A stretch of DNA of 64,000 bases from assembly GCF_037478135.1 (NCBI RefSeq), contig NZ_JBBHDV010000004.1, positions 124,001 to 188,000 of the forward strand, in the 5' to 3' direction. This document shows, piece after piece, positions 18,524 through 27,526 of this stretch. The translations under genes and the position numbers were made by a program. The stretch is from Denitratimonas sp037478135. Its GTDB lineage: Bacteria; Pseudomonadota; Gammaproteobacteria; Xanthomonadales; Xanthomonadaceae. How positions within the stretch are numbered: position 1 is the stretch's first letter; each line of letters opens with the position of its first letter. The notes beneath the pieces were generated by a model. It saw only the letters and a list, made by a program, of their open reading frames with translations, did not search any database and was not told the DNA's origin.

Positions 18524-20830
18524 TTACTTCGAAATCGGAATGATGATGTGGCTGTCGGTATGCCACTGGATCCGCAGCGGCTGCGCCGCATCGCGGATGT
18601 TTTCGTCGCTGACATCCCTGCCGGTGCCGTGGTTGACCTGGGCATAGGGATTTTTGTTGACGGTCACTGCCGCCAGCAGCCGGCTGCCAGCCTCAAGCTG
18701 ACGGCTCGTCATCCGCGAGCGGTCAAAGTGGATGGCGGTGCGCTCTCCGGGCTGAAGCAATGTCCGCGTCGCCATGTCATCGGCATGGCTGGCGCGACCA
18801 AGAAAGTACGAGAGATGGAAAAGCTCCCCGGATGACTTGCGCTCGTAAAGCGTGATGCTGAAATCGAAGTCGTGCTTGTCGACGGTCACGTGCATGACCC
18901 CGGAGAACGTGCCTGAAATCTCCACCGGCTGCTCGAACGGGGCGCTGGCGAACAGCAAACCGCTGCTGGCATCCAGTTGCTTGCCAATGATCAGCGCAGG
19001 GTAGTGGTCGCCCAGACTGTTGGCGCGGTCGCTGAAGTCCACGTGCTGTTCCACCACGGCGGATGGCGTGTCCGCGTGGGTGGCAAGCAGCCGAAGCGGC
19101 TCTTTCTGTGTACTGGCATCCGACGCTTGCGCGCTCAGGTACAGCGTCATCCGCTCCGCAGCCATCGCTTCAATCGACGATGCGTGCTTCCAGACATTGG
19201 CCCCCATGACCTGATGGTTAACCCTGTTCCGGATCAGGCCAGGCATGTCTGCATCCCGGAAAACATGATCCATCCACTGGAAAGTGAGTTCAGCGGTGTC
19301 GAATTCTGCGACGGGATCGATCGTGTAGCCGCGCAGGGCGCGTGGCTTGCGTCGGGCCTGTACGCCGCCATGATCGTATGGGCCGATCAGCAGGTAGTGC
19401 TTGGCATCCGGTTGGTGGGCCAGATGCTGACGCATGTAGTCCAACGCGGATTGCTGGCCGTCATCGAAGTAACCGGTGATGGTCAGCACCGGGATATCGA
19501 TATCGGCAAACTCGCCCCGGTAGGGCGTCATCGCCTGCCAGTACGCATCGTAGGCGGGATGTTGCAACCAGCGCTGGAACCAAGGGTTCGCTGTTCCGTC
19601 GATCTGGTCGATCTCACGATAACGGCGCCCGCTCGCATACCAGCGCTCGTTCAGTTCATTCCAGCGTGCGTGGTCGAAGTAGGTCTTGCCGTCCAGAAAC
19701 TTGTCGTTGGCGACGTAGAACGGCCACGCATGGTTGGCGAAGATGAAGACATTGTTCTCCATTGGCAGGCCGTTGCCGGGATTGTTGGCGGCATAGGGCA
19801 CGATGGTTTTCAACGCCACCGGAAGCTTCTTCGTCGCAGCCCACTGGGTGAAGCCGTTGTAACTGCCGCCGTACATGCCCACGCGACCATCGCTCCAGGG
19901 CTGGCTCACAATCCAGTCGATCACCGCGCGCGCATCGTCGCCATCATGCTCATAAGGAACGGGCCGTTGTGGGCTGCGTCCCTTTCCGCGTGTGTACGCG
20001 ACCACGCCCGCATAGCCATGCGCCGCCATTGTCCGGGCTTCGTTCGTTGCCCAGGTGTCATCAGCGTAGATGGTGAAGACCAGTAGCGTTGGCAATGTCG
20101 TGGTGGCGCTCTGCGGCCGGATGCTGATGGCAGCAATGTCTGCGCCATCCGGCGTTCTGATGAGCAGTCGATCATCGATCCGGTAGCGGCGTGCATCGTC
20201 ACTGCTGATCAGCCTGTCTGCCAGGGGAGCAATCGTTTCGTAGGTCGATAGCAAATGGGCTTTACGCAGCAGGTTGATCGCTTCGGAAAGTGAAATGCGT
20301 TCCTTTCCAACGTGGTTGCCTGCGGCGGTGCGCAGGTCATCGCGGAAACGTCGGACATCGCCACTCAACCAGAACATCGCGCTGTTCGCATCACGATCGC
20401 CAAGGCTGGAAAAAACCTCCGGGAACGCACGCTCCACACCAGCCTGGATACCGACATCTTCTAGGTCACGGACAGCGCGGGCCTGCTCGTACACAAGGAA
20501 TACGCGCAGAGGAGCTGCGCTACCGGGTTCACTGGCCTCACGCAGCGCGATCAACGACTCCAGCGAGGCGGCTGCGGCGACGTGCTCGTCCGCTACGCTT
20601 TGCAAGCGGAACACCACATCCAGTGACGCCGCATCCTCCATCGTGTCTGCGGCCTCACGGTGTGCAGCCATCGTTTTGCGCGCGAGATCAGGCAAGTCAG
20701 CCAGAATGGCGTCCACGTCCGTGGCAGAGGTGAGCGGCAGTTCCTGCGCGCGCGCAACCGCGGTCCCCAGGATGCAGACCAGCAGGGCTGAAAAGAGCAG
20801 ACGCACACTTGCTGATGCGATGTTCGGCAT
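18524..20830 (-). CDS. CocE/NonD-type alpha/beta hydrolase (X-Pro dipeptidyl-peptidase family), secreted
   Basis: A 768-residue predicted exported hydrolase. The signal peptide runs to about residue 29 (SALLVCILGTAVARAQE). The S15 peptidase/CocE domain holds the nucleophile in GMYGGSYNGFTQWAA and the acid region in ITGYFDDGQQSALDYMRQH and DHGG; the X-Pro dipeptidyl-peptidase C-terminal jelly-roll covers about residues 520-768 (SGTFSGVMHVTVDKHDFDF). Relatives are glutaryl-7-ACA acylases, cocaine esterase and dipeptidyl peptidases. An extra N-terminal region of about 200 residues precedes the catalytic domain. It sits 17 bp before fghA and 52 bp after frmA on the same strand, which is unusual, and it looks less GC-rich than its neighbours. 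Substrate unknown. Confidence 0.88.
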   Translation of the reverse strand: MPNIASASVRLLFSALLVCILGTAVARAQELPLTSATDVDAILADLPDLARKTMAAHREAADTMEDAASLDVVFRLQSVADEHVAAAASLESLIALREASEPGSAAPLRVFLVYEQARAVRDLEDVGIQAGVERAFPEVFSSLGDRDANSAMFWLSGDVRRFRDDLRTAAGNHVGKERISLSEAINLLRKAHLLSTYETIAPLADRLISSDDARRYRIDDRLLIRTPDGADIAAISIRPQSATTTLPTLLVFTIYADDTWATNEARTMAAHGYAGVVAYTRGKGRSPQRPVPYEHDGDDARAVIDWIVSQPWSDGRVGMYGGSYNGFTQWAATKKLPVALKTIVPYAANNPGNGLPMENNVFIFANHAWPFYVANDKFLDGKTYFDHARWNELNERWYASGRRYREIDQIDGTANPWFQRWLQHPAYDAYWQAMTPYRGEFADIDIPVLTITGYFDDGQQSALDYMRQHLAHQPDAKHYLLIGPYDHGGVQARRKPRALRGYTIDPVAEFDTAELTFQWMDHVFRDADMPGLIRNRVNHQVMGANVWKHASSIEAMAAERMTLYLSAQASDASTQKEPLRLLATHADTPSAVVEQHVDFSDRANSLGDHYPALIIGKQLDASSGLLFASAPFEQPVEISGTFSGVMHVTVDKHDFDFSITLYERKSSGELFHLSYFLGRASHADDMATRTLLQPGERTAIHFDRSRMTSRQLEAGSRLLAAVTVNKNPYAQVNHGTGRDVSDENIRDAAQPLRIQWHTDSHIIIPISK

Positions 20831-20882
20831 ATCTATCCTGTGACTTGAGAGCATCACCTGGCTCAACTCAATCTGCCTCAAC

Positions 20883-21992
20883 TCAATAACGGATGACGGT
20901 ACGGATCGATTCGCCCTTTTCCATCAGTTCGAAGGCCTCGTTGATACGCTCCAGCGGCAGGGTGTGGGTCACGAAGGGCGCGAGCTGGATCTCGCCCTTC
21001 ATCGCGTCCTCGACCATGCCCGGCAACTGGCTGCGGCCCTTGACCCCACCGAAGGCGGTGCCCATCCACTTGCGGCCGGTGACCAGCTGGAACGGCCGGG
21101 TGCTGATCTCCTTGCCCGCGCCGGCCACGCCGATGATCACGCTCTGGCCCCAGCCGCGGTGCGCGCATTCCAGCGCGGCGCGCATCACGTCCACGTTGCC
21201 GATGCATTCAAAGCTGTGGTCCACGCCCCAGCCGGTCATCTCCACGATCACCTGCTGGATCGGCCTGTCGTGGTCCTTCGGGTTGACGCATTCGGTCGCG
21301 CCCATCTGCTTGGCCAACTCGAACTTCGCCGGGTTGGTGTCGATGGCGATGATGCGGCCGGCCTTGGCCTGCTTCGCGCCCTGGATCACGGCAAGACCAA
21401 TCGCGCCGAGGCCGAACACGGCCACGCTGTCGCCTTCCTGCACCCTCGCCGTGTTGTGCACCGCGCCGATGCCGGTGGTCACGCCGCAGCCGAGCAGGCA
21501 GGTGTGCTCGGGGTTGGCTTCGGGGCTCACCTTCGCCAGCGACACTTCGGCCACCACGGTGTGTTCGGCAAACGTCGAGCAGCCCATGTAGTGGTAGACC
21601 GGCTGCCCGTTGTAGCTGAAGCGGGTGGTGCCGTCGGGCATCACGCCCTTGCCCTGGGTGGCGCGCACGCTCACGCACAGGTTGGTCTTGCCGGACTTGC
21701 AAAACAGGCAATCGCCGCATTCGGCGGTGTACAGCGGGATCACGTGGTCGCCCGGCTTGACGCTGGTCACGCCTTCACCCACTTCGACCACGATGCCCGC
21801 GCCTTCATGGCCCAGCACCGCCGGGAAAACGCCCTCCGGATCCTCGCCGGACAGGGTGAAGGCATCGGTATGGCAGAGCGCGGTGTGGGTGATCTTGACC
21901 AGCACCTCGCCTTTCTTCGGACCTTCCAGATCCAGTTCGACGATCTGCAACGGCTTTCCGGCTTCAAACGCAACGGCGGCACGGGTTTTCAT
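20883..21992 (-). CDS. frmA: S-(hydroxymethyl)glutathione dehydrogenase (class III alcohol dehydrogenase)
   Basis: A 369-residue zinc-dependent class III alcohol dehydrogenase that oxidises S-hydroxymethylglutathione, formed from formaldehyde and glutathione, to S-formylglutathione with NAD. Zinc ligands are seen in TALCHTDAFT and GHEGAGIV (catalytic) and in the structural-zinc cluster CGDCLFCKSGKTNLC. The Rossmann motif is FGLGAIGLAV. It follows frmR by 76 bp. ATG 21992 is preceded by GCAGGAG and gives the normal length. Confidence 0.96.
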   Translation of the reverse strand: MKTRAAVAFEAGKPLQIVELDLEGPKKGEVLVKITHTALCHTDAFTLSGEDPEGVFPAVLGHEGAGIVVEVGEGVTSVKPGDHVIPLYTAECGDCLFCKSGKTNLCVSVRATQGKGVMPDGTTRFSYNGQPVYHYMGCSTFAEHTVVAEVSLAKVSPEANPEHTCLLGCGVTTGIGAVHNTARVQEGDSVAVFGLGAIGLAVIQGAKQAKAGRIIAIDTNPAKFELAKQMGATECVNPKDHDRPIQQVIVEMTGWGVDHSFECIGNVDVMRAALECAHRGWGQSVIIGVAGAGKEISTRPFQLVTGRKWMGTAFGGVKGRSQLPGMVEDAMKGEIQLAPFVTHTLPLERINEAFELMEKGESIRTVIRY

Positions 21993-22068
21993 GGTGGTAC
22001 TCCTGCAAGGCGGGGTGAAGTGAAATGGGGAAGGCGGCACGCCGGTGGCGTGGTTCAACGGTGGCGGG

Positions 22069-22344
22069 TCATTTCAGATAGGAACGGATCAGCCCGGTCA
22101 TCTCGGCGACGCGGGCGGCGCGTTCCTGATCGCTGTGGGCGGCGTGGCCGAACTGTTCGCGCAGATGCGATTCCAGCACCTCGCTCATCAGGCCGTTGAC
22201 CGCGCCACGGATTGCCGCGATCTGTTGCAGCACGGGCGCGCAATCGGCGCCGGCTTCCAGCGCGCGTTCCAGTCCTTCGCACTGGCCGCGGATGCGGCGG
22301 ATGCGGCTCAGGACCTTCTTCTTTTCCTCGGGTGAATGGGGCAT
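22069..22344 (-). CDS. frmR: Formaldehyde-sensing repressor FrmR
   Basis: A 91-residue CsoR/RcnR-family repressor. It matches E. coli FrmR closely at the start (MPHSPEEKKKVLSRIRRIRG) and in QQIAAIRGAVNGLMSEVLESH. Pro2 and the single core cysteine in ADCAPVLQQ are the residues that formaldehyde crosslinks in characterised FrmR. It is the first gene of the operon that contains frmA and fghA. A matching operator lies 16 bp upstream of the start codon. ATG 22344 gives the exact family N-terminus. Confidence 0.95.
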   Translation of the reverse strand: MPHSPEEKKKVLSRIRRIRGQCEGLERALEAGADCAPVLQQIAAIRGAVNGLMSEVLESHLREQFGHAAHSDQERAARVAEMTGLIRSYLK

Positions 22345-22360
22345 GCGCTGAACGGATTGG

Positions 22361-22384
22361 ATACTGTAGGGCAGTATACTACCC
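22361..22384. promoter_or_regulatory. FrmR operator upstream of frmR
   Basis: The sequence ATACT-GTAGGGC-AGTAT is an inverted repeat around a G-tract, followed by ACTACCC. CsoR/RcnR/FrmR-type repressors bind such TACT-G/C-tract-AGTA sites. It lies in the 5' region of frmR and probably gives autorepression relieved by formaldehyde. Confidence 0.75.
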
Positions 22385-22459
22385 GTTCCGGTTTGGCGAA
22401 GGAATGCCGCTGCTGCATCGGTATGCTGGGAACCTTTCTTGCAGGCCGCGCAGATCGCC

Positions 22460-22792
22460 ATGACGGAACAAAAGCAGGGCCAGACGCCAGCAGGCAGACG
22501 CACCACATGGGCACAGTTCGATCCGGAAGCCGTGCTGCTTGCGCTGCTGGGATTGGGAACGTTCTTCTACGGCACGCAGGCGCTGCTGCGCTGGGCGCTG
22601 GCGGGCTGGCAATCGGGCAGGGCCGTTGGACCGCTGGCGGTGACGGCGTTGGCTGTGATCCTGCCAGTGGCTTTTCTGCTGCTGATCCGGCGCAGGTGGT
22701 GGGCGCTGGCCGTGGGCATGATCTGGTTGGGAGCGGCGGCGTACTGTCTGGTGGCGCCCGGCTTCTCACTGCCCGCATCGTGGTTCGGCTGA
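22460..22792 (+). CDS. Small membrane protein, hypothetical
   Basis: A 110-residue protein with three hydrophobic segments (AVLLALLGLGTFFYGTQALL, VTALAVILPVAFLLLI, WALAVGMIWLGAAAYCLVAP). It is transcribed away from frmR. No family is recognised. ATG 22460 starts after a short run of other in-frame codons; a TTG at 22439 is an alternative. Support is codon pattern and membrane-helix distribution only. Confidence 0.55.
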   Translation: MTEQKQGQTPAGRRTTWAQFDPEAVLLALLGLGTFFYGTQALLRWALAGWQSGRAVGPLAVTALAVILPVAFLLLIRRRWWALAVGMIWLGAAAYCLVAPGFSLPASWFG

Positions 22793-22827
22793 AGCGCGCT
22801 GAATGCCGCCGATGAAGGCTGATCGGA

Positions 22828-23715
22828 TCAGGCTTCCGGCGTTGCCAGCGAGGCGAACCAGGTCAGCATGTCATCCCACAGCGGTTCGGCGCCCTGGCGG
22901 AAGTAGCCCATATGGCCGATCGGCCGGCCGAATGCTTCCGGATCCGGATCCAGTCGCGTGATGGGCGCGTTGCGGTAACCGCGCATCAGTGCATCGCGTG
23001 AGGCCGGCAACGACCAGGCATCGTCCAGCGCGTTGACCGTGACAATCGGCGTGGTGACGGCAGCAAAGTGCTCATGGAGCTCCGGCAGTTGCGGGTCATC
23101 GAAGAAGTAATGCCGCATCCCGGCCCAGCGCCGCCATTGGCGGAACGCGTCGGCCGGCAGGTCTTCACCCAGCATGAGGCGTTTTCCGGGGCAGTAGCCG
23201 AGCAGCCAGGTCAACGGTCCCAATAAATGCCAGAACAGCCGTACCTTGAGGCGGTCGGCCAGCGGCATCCAGCCATGCCACGCGGCGCCGGTACCGAACA
23301 CCTGGAAACCGCTCACCTTGTGGTGGTTCGGCATCAGGCCAAAACCGTGCCCGGCGTAGGAGTGGCCGACCACGAACAACGGAACCTTTCCATCGGCCAT
23401 AGCGTCCACAGCGGCGGCCATGTCCTGCCGGCCCCAGTCCAGCAGGTTCATGCGGAAGCCCTTGAGGCTGGCCGGGCGCGAACCGCCGATGCCGCGATAG
23501 TCGAAGGTCAGGCAGTTGAAACCGCGTTCGCTGGCGTAGTTGGCAAAGCGCCGATAAAAACCCCGCGGCACCGCGGTCGCAGCCGCCACCACGACGCGCC
23601 CGCGCAACGCGCCCTGCGCCGGATAGCGCGTGGCGGCAAGACGGAAACCGTCTGCGGTGCGCAGTTCCAGTTCGTGCGGAAGGGTGCTGGCGATGGCGGA
23701 GTCGTGTCTGGTCAT
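22828..23715 (-). CDS. Alpha/beta hydrolase (serine aminopeptidase S33-like)
   Basis: A 295-residue alpha/beta-hydrolase-fold protein. The nucleophile elbow is GHSYAGHGFG, an oxyanion-side motif is FDYRGIGGSRP, and the acid and histidine are probably in NALDDAWSLP and RPIGHMGYF. Relatives are annotated as esterases or YheT-like hydrolases. It lies after the beta-oxidation genes on the same strand, separated by a hairpin. ATG 23715 starts the conserved core; the long upstream opening overlaps the hairpin and thiolase end and is not coding. Confidence 0.8.
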   Translation of the reverse strand: MTRHDSAIASTLPHELELRTADGFRLAATRYPAQGALRGRVVVAAATAVPRGFYRRFANYASERGFNCLTFDYRGIGGSRPASLKGFRMNLLDWGRQDMAAAVDAMADGKVPLFVVGHSYAGHGFGLMPNHHKVSGFQVFGTGAAWHGWMPLADRLKVRLFWHLLGPLTWLLGYCPGKRLMLGEDLPADAFRQWRRWAGMRHYFFDDPQLPELHEHFAAVTTPIVTVNALDDAWSLPASRDALMRGYRNAPITRLDPDPEAFGRPIGHMGYFRQGAEPLWDDMLTWFASLATPEA

Positions 23716-23766
23716 GCTGCTGCGGGTACTGGCTGCACGTGGTGCAGGGCGGAGACCGGATAGGGA

Positions 23767-23791
23767 ACGGGGTGGCACTGGGCCACCCCGT
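23767..23791 (-). terminator. Hairpin after the thiolase gene
   Basis: A 10-bp perfect stem ACGGGGTGGC / GCCACCCCGT with a 5-nt loop. It lies 23 bp beyond the fadA stop on the minus strand. The T-tract after it is weak (TTCCC), so termination is probable but not certain. Confidence 0.55.
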
Positions 23792-23813
23792 CCGGTGTTG
23801 CAGTCGTGGTGGA

Positions 23814-25010
23814 TCAGAGCGCTTCGAAAATACCGGCGGCGCCCATGCCGGTGCCGATGCACATCGTCACCATGCCGTATTTGTTGTTGCGGCGGCGCAT
23901 GCCGTGCGTGATCGTGGCGGTACGCACCGCGCCGGTGGCGCCGAGCGGGTGACCGAGCGCGATCGCGCCGCCGAGCGGATTGACCTTGGACGGATCCAGT
24001 TCGCAATCGCGGATCACCGCCAGCGCCTGCGCGGCGAAGGCTTCGTTGAGTTCGATCCAGTCGAGCTGATCCTTGGTCAGGCCGCCCTGCTTGAGCGCCT
24101 TGGGAATCGCCGCGATCGGGCCGATGCCCATCACTTCCGGACGCACGCCGGCGACCGAGAAGCTGACGAAGCGCGCCAGTGGGGTCAGGCCGTAATCCTT
24201 GATCGCCTGTTCCGAGGCCAGCAGGATGCCGGCCGCGCCATCGGACATCTGCGAACTGTTGCCGGCGGTGACCGTGCCACCGGCGCGGAACACGGTGCGC
24301 AGCTTCGCCAGACCTTCGGCGCTGGTGTCGGCACGCGGGCCTTCGTCATGTTCGACCAGGATCCTGCGTTGCTTGACCGAGCCGCCGGCAAGGTCGGGCG
24401 TATCGGCCACGACCTCGTAAGGCGTGATCTCGTCCTTGAACTCGCCGGCGGCCTGGGCCGCGAGCGCCTTCTGGTGCGAGGCCAGTGCAAAGGCGTCCTG
24501 GTCTTCGCGGCTGACCTTCCATTCTTCGGACACCTTTTCCGCCGTGATGCCCATGCCGTAGGCGATCGCGATGTTTTCGTTCTCGAACACGCTGGGCGAC
24601 AGGCTTGGGCGATGGCCCATCATCGGCACCATGCTCATCGACTCGGTGCCGCCGGCAAGGATCAGATCGGCATTGCCGAGGCGGATTTCATTGGCTGCCA
24701 GCGCCACGGCCTGCAGGCCGGAGGAGCAGAAGCGGTTGATGGTCTGCGCCGCGACGGTGTTCGGCAGGCCGGCGAGCAGCACGCCGATGCGCGCCACGTT
24801 CATGCCTTGCTCGGCCTCCGGCATGGCGCAGCCGATGATGGCGTCATCGATACGGGACAGGTCGATGCCCGGTGCCTGTGCCACGACGCTGCGCAGCACA
24901 TGCGCCAGCAGCTCGTCGGGGCGGGTGTTGCGGAATGCGCCACGCGGCGCCTTGCCGACCGGCGTGCGGGTGGCGGCGACGATGTAGGCGTCCTGAATCT
25001 GGTTGGTCAT
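23814..25010 (-). CDS. fadA: Acetyl-CoA C-acyltransferase (3-ketoacyl-CoA thiolase)
   Basis: A 398-residue thiolase that cleaves 3-ketoacyl-CoA in the last step of fatty-acid beta-oxidation. The nucleophilic cysteine is in INRFCSSGLQAVALA, the second cysteine in MVTMCIGTGMGAAGIF, and the conserved His in GGAIALGHPLGATGAVR. It lies downstream of the multifunctional 3-hydroxyacyl-CoA dehydrogenase gene, with a repeat-built hairpin between them, and behind a TetR regulator. The symbol is by function; FadI-type paralogues may exist elsewhere. Confidence 0.93.
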   Translation of the reverse strand: MTNQIQDAYIVAATRTPVGKAPRGAFRNTRPDELLAHVLRSVVAQAPGIDLSRIDDAIIGCAMPEAEQGMNVARIGVLLAGLPNTVAAQTINRFCSSGLQAVALAANEIRLGNADLILAGGTESMSMVPMMGHRPSLSPSVFENENIAIAYGMGITAEKVSEEWKVSREDQDAFALASHQKALAAQAAGEFKDEITPYEVVADTPDLAGGSVKQRRILVEHDEGPRADTSAEGLAKLRTVFRAGGTVTAGNSSQMSDGAAGILLASEQAIKDYGLTPLARFVSFSVAGVRPEVMGIGPIAAIPKALKQGGLTKDQLDWIELNEAFAAQALAVIRDCELDPSKVNPLGGAIALGHPLGATGAVRTATITHGMRRRNNKYGMVTMCIGTGMGAAGIFEAL

Positions 25011-25027
25011 TGGTGCTTTCTCCGAAA

Positions 25028-25118
25028 GCGGGAATGGGGAATAGGGAGTCGGGAATAGGGAACGAGCAGGGGGGTCGCGATCTTTTGCGATTCCCGATTC
25101 TCTATTCCCGATTCCCGC
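25028..25118. repeat. Inverted repeat built from GGGAAT/ATTCCC units
   Basis: The whole gap between the two beta-oxidation genes is an inverted repeat. Arms 25028-25056 and 25090-25118 match at 26 of 29 positions, and each arm is made of degenerate GGGAATA/CGATTCCC heptads. As RNA it would form a long stem between the coding regions and could stabilise or attenuate the message. The same ATTCCCG units occur inside the start of guaA. Confidence 0.75.
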
Positions 25119-25124
25119 GCAACA

Positions 25125-27494
25125 TCAGTTGCGCAACGGCTTTCCTGTCTTGAGCATGTGCGCGATACGCTCCTGCGTCTTCGGCATCTGCGCCAGTGCG
25201 ATGAAATGCTCGCGCTCCAGCCGCAGCAGCCAGTCCTCGTCCACCAGCGAACCCTTTTCGACCTCGCCGCCGCACAGCACGGTGGCGATGCGGGTCGAGA
25301 CCTCGTAATCGTGCTCGGAGATAAAGCGGCCTTCGAGCATGTTCACCAGCATCATCTTGAAGGTGGAGATGCCGACCTTGCCGGCCACCGGGATCGCACG
25401 TGCCGGCAGCGGCGGGCGGTAACCGGATTCGGCCAGTGCACGTGCCTGCGCGCGGGCCACATGCAGCAGCTCGTGGGCGTTGAACACCACCACGTCGTCG
25501 GCACGCCCCAGGCCCAGTTCCTTGGCCTCGAATGCGGAGCCGGAGACCTTGCCCATCGCGATGGTTTCAAAATACGGTTTCAGGCCACCGAACACGTCGC
25601 CACCGGGACCTGCGGCCTGCGCTACACGCACGGCGATCTCCTTCAGCCCGCCACCGGCCGGCAGCAGACCGACGCCGGCCTCGACCAGTCCGATATAGCT
25701 TTCCAACGCGAACACGGTGCGTGCCGTGTGCATCTGGAATTCGCAGCCACCGCCCAGCGCCATGCCGCGCACCGCCGCGACCACCGGCACCAGTGCGTAC
25801 TTGATGCGCTGGCTGGCCTGCTGGAACGTGGCCACCATCGCCTCGAAGCCCTTGAGGTCGCCGGCCTGCAGCAGGCCGAGTGCGCCGGACAGGTCGGCAC
25901 CGGCGGAGAACGGTTCGGACGGCTGCCACAGCACCAGGCCCTGGAAGTCCTTCTCGGCCAGATCGACGGCCTTCAGCACGCCTTCCAGCACGCCGTCGGA
26001 CACCGTGTTCATCTTGGTCTTGAACGACAGCACCGCGATGCCGTCGCCGTCGTGCCACATCCGCACCGCGTCGGTTTCGAACACCGTCTCACCCGGCGCG
26101 AAGGTTTCGCCCAGGATCGGATCGGGGAAGCGCTGACGCTGGTAGACCGCCAGCGAGGAGCGCGGCAGCACGGTATTGCGCGCTGGGTTGTAGCTGCCTT
26201 CGGGCGAATGCACGCCGCTGCGGCCGTCGAACACCCAGTCCGGCAGCGGTGCGCTGCTCATCGCCTTGCCGGCGACGATGTCCTCGGCGATCCACGCCGC
26301 AACCTGCTTCCAGTCGGCCGCCTGCCAGGTTTCGAACGGGCCCAGCTTCCAGCCGTAGCCCCAGCGGATCGCAAGATCCACGTCGCGCGCGGTTTCGGCG
26401 ATGTCGGCCAGATGGAAGGCGCTGTAATGGAAAAGATCACGGAACACGGCCCACAGGAACTGCGCCTGCGGATGCGCACTGGCGCGCAGCTGGGCGAACT
26501 TCTCGACCGGGTTCTTTGTCTTGAGGATCTGCACCACCTCGTCGGCAGCCTTGCGATCGGCCGGGCGGTAGTCCTGCTTGTCCAGATCCAGCACGTGGAT
26601 GTCGCGGCCGACCTTGCGGAAGATGCCGGCACCGGTCTTCTGGCCGAGCGCGCCCTTTTCGATCAGTGCCTTGTGCCATGCGGGCGCATCGAAGTACTTG
26701 TGCCAGGGATCCTCGGGCAGGGTGTCGGCCATGGTCTTGATGACGTGCGCCATCGTGTCCAGCCCGACCACGTCGGCGGTGCGGTACGTCGCGGACTTTG
26801 GCCGTCCCAGCAGCGGGCCGGTCAGCGCGTCGGCCTCATCGAAGCCCAGGCCGAACTGCTGGGTGTGGTGCATCGTGGACAGGATCGAGAACACGCCGAT
26901 GCGGTTGCCAATGAAGTTCGGCGTGTCCTTCGCGTAGACCACGCCCTTGCCCAGCGTGGTGGTCAGGAAAGTTTCCAGTCCTTCAAGAACTTCACGCGAA
27001 GTCTTGCGGCAGGGGATCAACTCGGCCAGATGCATGTAGCGCGGCGGGTTGAAGAAGTGCAGGCCGCAGAAGCGGCTGTGCAGTGACTCGGGCAACGCCT
27101 CGGCCAGGGCGTTGATCGACAGGCCCGAGGTGTTGCTGGCGATGATCGCGTGTGGCGCGATGTGGTTCTCGACCTTGTCGTACAGGTCCTTCTTCCAGTC
27201 CATGCGTTCGGCGATGGCCTCGATGACCAGATCGCACTCTTTGAGCAAGTCCAGATGCTGGTCATAGTTGGCCGGGGTGATCGCACCGGCCAGCGCTTTG
27301 CTCGCCAGCGGCGCAGGGGAAAGCTTGCCCAGATTCGCGATCGCCTTGTCGACGATGCCGTTGGGCGCGCCGTCCTTGGCGGGAAGGTCGAACAGTACGG
27401 TGTCGACGCCGGCGTTGACCAGGTGCGCAGCGATCTGCGCGCCCATGACGCCGGCTCCAAGCACGGCGGCCTTGCGGATTCGAAGTTGCGGCAT
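25125..27494 (-). CDS. 3-hydroxyacyl-CoA dehydrogenase / enoyl-CoA hydratase (FadN type)
   Basis: A 789-residue bifunctional beta-oxidation enzyme. The order of domains is dehydrogenase first: an NAD-binding Rossmann motif VLGAGVMGAQIAAHL at residues 10-24, the C-terminal dehydrogenase domains to about 380, then a crotonase domain (about 480-700) with VVAAVRGMALGGGCEF and VEAGVGLLPAGGG. This is the reverse of E. coli FadB and matches FadN (YusL) or Xanthomonas FadB-like proteins. ATG 27494 is taken because it begins the Rossmann strand (MPQLRIRKAAVLG). It likely forms a unit with the thiolase downstream and is controlled by the TetR regulator upstream. Confidence 0.92.
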   Translation of the reverse strand: MPQLRIRKAAVLGAGVMGAQIAAHLVNAGVDTVLFDLPAKDGAPNGIVDKAIANLGKLSPAPLASKALAGAITPANYDQHLDLLKECDLVIEAIAERMDWKKDLYDKVENHIAPHAIIASNTSGLSINALAEALPESLHSRFCGLHFFNPPRYMHLAELIPCRKTSREVLEGLETFLTTTLGKGVVYAKDTPNFIGNRIGVFSILSTMHHTQQFGLGFDEADALTGPLLGRPKSATYRTADVVGLDTMAHVIKTMADTLPEDPWHKYFDAPAWHKALIEKGALGQKTGAGIFRKVGRDIHVLDLDKQDYRPADRKAADEVVQILKTKNPVEKFAQLRASAHPQAQFLWAVFRDLFHYSAFHLADIAETARDVDLAIRWGYGWKLGPFETWQAADWKQVAAWIAEDIVAGKAMSSAPLPDWVFDGRSGVHSPEGSYNPARNTVLPRSSLAVYQRQRFPDPILGETFAPGETVFETDAVRMWHDGDGIAVLSFKTKMNTVSDGVLEGVLKAVDLAEKDFQGLVLWQPSEPFSAGADLSGALGLLQAGDLKGFEAMVATFQQASQRIKYALVPVVAAVRGMALGGGCEFQMHTARTVFALESYIGLVEAGVGLLPAGGGLKEIAVRVAQAAGPGGDVFGGLKPYFETIAMGKVSGSAFEAKELGLGRADDVVVFNAHELLHVARAQARALAESGYRPPLPARAIPVAGKVGISTFKMMLVNMLEGRFISEHDYEVSTRIATVLCGGEVEKGSLVDEDWLLRLEREHFIALAQMPKTQERIAHMLKTGKPLRN

Positions 27495-27526
27495 TGCAAA
27501 CACTCCGGTGGGTGAAGGGTGGGGTA

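Noticed and set aside
25158..27086. 642-codon open frame on the plus strand
   Set aside because: Shadow of the FadN-like gene; rich in His/Gln/Arg without any recognisable domain.
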